Below are positions 30,145-32,650 of a DNA stretch of 32,650 nt, one piece after another (positions within the stretch are counted from its first letter, which is position 1; every line of letters starts with the position of its first letter). Position numbers and translations under genes: made by a program. Origin of the DNA: an uncultured Burkholderiaceae bacterium (lineage in GTDB: Bacteria > Pseudomonadota > Gammaproteobacteria > Burkholderiales > Burkholderiaceae_C). The stretch lies in assembly GCA_938022295.1 (NCBI GenBank), contig CALIDR010000144.1, positions 1 to 32,650 of the forward strand, in the 5' to 3' direction. Under the pieces are notes generated by a model that searched no databases, was not told the DNA's origin, and saw only the letters and a program-made list of their open reading frames with translations.

Positions 30145-32282
30145 TGCCCGCCTCGCGCCTGCCACCGCGCCTGCTCGTCGGCCGCCCCGAGCCGTTCGGC
30201 GCGCTCGCGCGCGACGGCGGCGTCAACTTCGCCGTGTTCTCCGACCACGCGCAGCGCATCGAGCTGTGCGTGTTCGACGCCTCGGGCGCGCGCGAGCTGA
30301 AGCGCTACGTGCTCTACGGGCCGCGCGACGGCGTGTTCCACGGCTTCCTGCCCGGTGTCGGGCCCGGCCTCGTCTACGGCCTGCGCGCGCACGGCCCCTG
30401 GCAGCCCGAGGCGGGGCACCGCTTCAACCCGCACAAGCTGCTGCTCGACCCGTGGGCGCGCGAGATCGTCGGCCACTTCCGCTGGCGGCCCGAGCACTTC
30501 GGCCACGAGGTCGGCCACCCCGAGGGCAACCGCATCGCCGACCGGCGCGACAACGCGCTGCACGCGCTGAAGGCGCGCGTCGCGCCGCCGCCGGCCGTCG
30601 CGCCGGGGGTGGCCAATGCGCCGCGCCACCGCCCGGCCGACCTCGTGCTGTACGAGACGCACGTCAAGAACTTCACCCGCCGGCTCGAGGCGGTGCCCGA
30701 GCCGCTGCGCGGCACCTACGCCGGCCTCGCGCACCCGGCGGCGGTCGCGCACCTGCAGCGCCTGGGCGTCACCACGGTGTCGCTGCTGCCGGTGCAGTAC
30801 CACCTCGACGAGGCCGCGGTCGTCGAGCGCGGGCTGGTCAACCACTGGGGCTACAACACGCTCGGCTTCTTCTGCCCCGAGCCGCGCTACGCCAGCGCGC
30901 GCCACGACCCCACCGCGGTGGCCGACGAGTTCCGCGCGATGGTCGCCACGCTGCACGACGCCGGCATCGAGGTCGTGATCGACGTCGTCTTCAACCACAC
31001 CTGCGAGGGCGACGAGAACGGTCCGACGCTGAGCTGGCGGGGGCTGGACCACGCGAGCTGGTACCGCCTGCGCCCGGACGACCCCGGCCACTGCGAGAAC
31101 CTCACCGGCTGCGGCAACACGCTGCACGTCGCGCATCCGCGGGTGACGCAGTTCGTGCTCGACGCGCTGCGCTACTGGGTGCACGAGATGGGCGTCGACG
31201 GCTTCCGCTTCGACCTCGCGCCGGTGCTCGGCCGCCGCCGCCACGGCTTCGACCCCGACGCCGCGTTCTTCGTCGCCCTGCGCCAGGACCCGCTGCTCGC
31301 CCGCGTCCACCTGATCGCCGAGCCGTGGGACCTGGGCTACGACGGCTACCAGCTCGGGCGCTTCCCGGGCCGCTTCCTCGAGTGGAACGACAAGTTCCGC
31401 GACAGCGTGCGGCGCTACTGGCTGTTCCGCGGCGTCGGCCGCGGCGAGCTGGCGCGCCGCTTCACCGCCAGCAGCGACCTGTTCCACCACGGCCACCGCC
31501 GCCCGAGCGCGTCGGTGAACTTCGTCAGCGCGCACGACGGCTTCACGCTCGTCGACGTGGTGTCGTACTCGCACAAGCACAACGAGGCCAACGGCGAGTA
31601 CAACCGCGACGGCCGCAACGGCGAGCCGGCGCACAACCAGGGCGTCGAGGGGCCGACGCGCGACGAGGCCGTGCTCGCCCGCCGAAGGCGGCTGCAGCGC
31701 GCGATGCTCGCCACGACGCTGCTCGCCCAGGGCACCCCGATGCTGCACGGCGGCGACGAGCTCGGCCACAGCCAGCAGGGCAACAACAACGCCTACTGCC
31801 AGGACAACCCGATCGGCTGGATCGACTGGGCGCACGCCGACGAGGCGCTGATCGCGTTCGTCGCCGACGTGGTCGCGCTCAGGCGCGACGAGCCGGCGCT
31901 GCACCACGACGTCTGGTTCCTCGGCGACACGGCGAGCAACGGCGAGCGCGGCATCGTCTGGTACGCCCCGAGCGGCCACGAGATGACGGTCGACGACTGG
32001 CACGACGGCGGGCACCACGCCTTCGCCTGCGTGATCAACCTGCACGGCGACGAGTCGCCCGAGGGGCAGGTGGCGGCCGAGCGCGCGGCACCGGTGGCCG
32101 TCGTCTTCAACGCCGAGACGTCGCCGGTGCCGTTCGCCGTGCCCGGCGGGCCGTGGATACTTCGCCTGGACAGCAGCGGCGAATCGGCGCCGGGCGGGCG
32201 CCTCGACGGTGGCGCCCGCCTGGTCGCGCCGGCGTCGTCGCTGCTCGTGCTGCGGCACGCCGCGCCGCCGAAGAAAGCCTGA
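30144..32282 (+). CDS. glgX: Glycogen debranching enzyme (isoamylase type), 712 aa
   Basis: It hydrolyses alpha-1,6 branches of glycogen limit dextrins (GH13_11). The ATG at 30144 overlaps the glgB stop. Order of parts: CBM48-like N-terminus (GGVNFAVFSDHAQRIELCVFD); NHWGYNTLGFFCPEPRYAS; VVFNHTCEGDENGP (region I); GFRFDLAPVLGR with Asp357 (II); LIAEPWDLG with Glu393 (III); and SAHDGFTLVDVVSY with Asp465 (IV). HGGDELGHSQQGNNNAYCQDN is typical of GlgX and isoamylases. The length is close to E. coli GlgX (657) plus a slightly longer C-terminus. It ends 3 bases before the malQ ATG. Confidence 0.95.
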   Translation: MPASRLPPRLLVGRPEPFGALARDGGVNFAVFSDHAQRIELCVFDASGARELKRYVLYGPRDGVFHGFLPGVGPGLVYGLRAHGPWQPEAGHRFNPHKLLLDPWAREIVGHFRWRPEHFGHEVGHPEGNRIADRRDNALHALKARVAPPPAVAPGVANAPRHRPADLVLYETHVKNFTRRLEAVPEPLRGTYAGLAHPAAVAHLQRLGVTTVSLLPVQYHLDEAAVVERGLVNHWGYNTLGFFCPEPRYASARHDPTAVADEFRAMVATLHDAGIEVVIDVVFNHTCEGDENGPTLSWRGLDHASWYRLRPDDPGHCENLTGCGNTLHVAHPRVTQFVLDALRYWVHEMGVDGFRFDLAPVLGRRRHGFDPDAAFFVALRQDPLLARVHLIAEPWDLGYDGYQLGRFPGRFLEWNDKFRDSVRRYWLFRGVGRGELARRFTASSDLFHHGHRRPSASVNFVSAHDGFTLVDVVSYSHKHNEANGEYNRDGRNGEPAHNQGVEGPTRDEAVLARRRRLQRAMLATTLLAQGTPMLHGGDELGHSQQGNNNAYCQDNPIGWIDWAHADEALIAFVADVVALRRDEPALHHDVWFLGDTASNGERGIVWYAPSGHEMTVDDWHDGGHHAFACVINLHGDESPEGQVAAERAAPVAVVFNAETSPVPFAVPGGPWILRLDSSGESAPGGRLDGGARLVAPASSLLVLRHAAPPKKA

Positions 32283-32285
32283 CCG

Positions 32286-32650
32286 ATGGACCTGAACCGA
32301 CGCGCCGCCGGCGTGCTGCTGCACGTGACCTCGCTGCCCGGGCCGCACGGCTGCGGCGACTTCGGCCCCGGGGCGCGCCACTTCGTCGACTGGCTGCACG
32401 GCAGCAACGCGTCCTTTCGCCGTGAGTTCGGCCTCCGGGCCGGCCTGTGGGACACCCTGGTCAAGTCGTCGGACGAGCACTCCTTCTCGTTCAAGGCCCA
32501 CCGGATCATGACCGGGCGGCAGCGCTTCTGCTACCGCGCCCATCCGCCCGCCCAGCAACGCCTGGACATCCGGGGCGGCATGGACAAGCGGTTCGTCACG
32601 GCGCGCGCGGAGCTGCTCAACAACCTGCGCTATTGCCACCGCGTGGTCGG
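32286..32650 (+). CDS. malQ: malQ 5' part: 4-alpha-glucanotransferase N-terminus running in frame into unrelated sequence (3'-truncated by the window)
   Basis: The ATG at 32286, 3 bases after glgX, starts MDLNRRAAGVLLHVTSLPGPHGC and continues GDFGPGARHFVDWL, a clear MalQ (amylomaltase, GH77) N-terminus. That enzyme would disproportionate maltodextrins to glucose and longer chains. After WLHGSNAS (about 32409) the family's next segment (a LWQ..P..P.G...SPYQ stretch) is missing. The frame instead goes on, without a stop, into REFGLRAGLWDTLV and beyond to the window edge. So a functional MalQ is not encoded as shown. Explanations are an assembly join, an insertion or deletion, or a natural chimera. 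The malQ identity of the first 40 residues is firm; the rest is not malQ-like. Confidence 0.7.
   Translation, partial: MDLNRRAAGVLLHVTSLPGPHGCGDFGPGARHFVDWLHGSNASFRREFGLRAGLWDTLVKSSDEHSFSFKAHRIMTGRQRFCYRAHPPAQQRLDIRGGMDKRFVTARAELLNNLRYCHRVV
32410..32650 (+). other. Coding-like sequence of unknown origin replacing the rest of malQ
   Basis: The segment stays open in the malQ frame with G or C at nearly every third position, so it looks like real coding DNA. Codon choice shifts: CGG and TCC become common, while the upstream genes prefer CGC and TCG. Recognisable pieces such as RIMTGRQRFCYRAH and MDKRFVTARAELLNNLRYCH match no family that I know. The other five frames either carry stops or look like GC shadows. 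No insertion-sequence end or target duplication is visible at the junction. Confidence 0.4.

Noticed and set aside
32400-32420. Insertion sequence at the malQ break.
   Set aside because: No terminal inverted repeat, target duplication or transposase motif is visible in the 240 bases that can be seen.
30015-32639. Long - strand open frame opposite glgX, running through the malQ junction.
   Set aside because: It crosses the apparent junction without any change in character and shows no domain; it is a shadow of glgX and of the following frame.
1-32650. CRISPR arrays, tRNA or rRNA genes, riboswitches and phage genes.
   Set aside because: No regularly spaced repeats, cloverleaf sequences, rRNA segments or known riboswitch cores were noticed on either strand.

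Overview
The window is very GC-rich (roughly 70% by eye) and densely packed with genes. It carries no rRNA, tRNA, CRISPR array or recognisable insertion sequence. A glucokinase fused to an RpiR-type regulator, the glgP-glgB-glgX gene order and the very high GC at third codon positions suggest a betaproteobacterium of the order Burkholderiales (inference; no taxonomic marker is present).

Region 1 (1-8487) is an accessory block of poorly known genes, all on the + strand. It holds the tail of a basic protein, a 441-residue HExxH zinc metallopeptidase, a 644-residue unknown helical protein, a 166-residue coiled-coil protein, a 360-residue unknown, a 297-residue unknown, a DUF4438-family protein coupled to the preceding gene by a 4-base overlap, and, after a 318-base gap with a hairpin, a V8-like serine protease with a very acidic N-terminus. 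None of these has an obvious Sec signal. Parts of the block are visibly less GC-rich than the rest. It is the best candidate here for an undescribed system, but its function cannot be read from sequence.

Region 2 (8655-10928) is one complete PLP-dependent arginine/lysine/ornithine decarboxylase, with no antiporter beside it.

Region 3 (10974-25114) is a maltose/maltodextrin uptake and phosphorylation locus. Two glucokinase genes run on the - strand: a stand-alone Glk, then a Glk-RpiR fusion. Divergently, on the + strand, lie a secreted alpha-amylase, the ABC transporter genes malK, malE, malF and malG, a periplasmic glucodextranase-C-domain protein, an outer-membrane channel and, after a terminator, a second glucodextranase-C-like protein ending in a SHOCT motif. 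The divergent intergenic region holds two 15-bp HexR-like palindromes, plausible operators for the RpiR half of the fusion. MalF has a roughly 330-residue N-terminal extension. A 23-codon ORF sits exactly between malF and malG, overlapping both.

Region 4 (25400-32650) is a glycogen/maltodextrin operon: glgP (TTG start behind a strong ribosome binding site), glgB, glgX and the start of malQ, with overlapping or near-touching ends. The malQ reading frame stops resembling MalQ after about 40 codons and continues in frame as unrelated coding-like sequence to the window edge.

Together, regions 3 and 4 describe a route in which extracellular or periplasmic alpha-glucan is cut by amylase, passes the porin and MalEFGK, and is processed by MalQ and GlgP to glucose and glucose-1-phosphate. 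Glucokinase phosphorylates the glucose, while GlgB and GlgX build or debranch glycogen.
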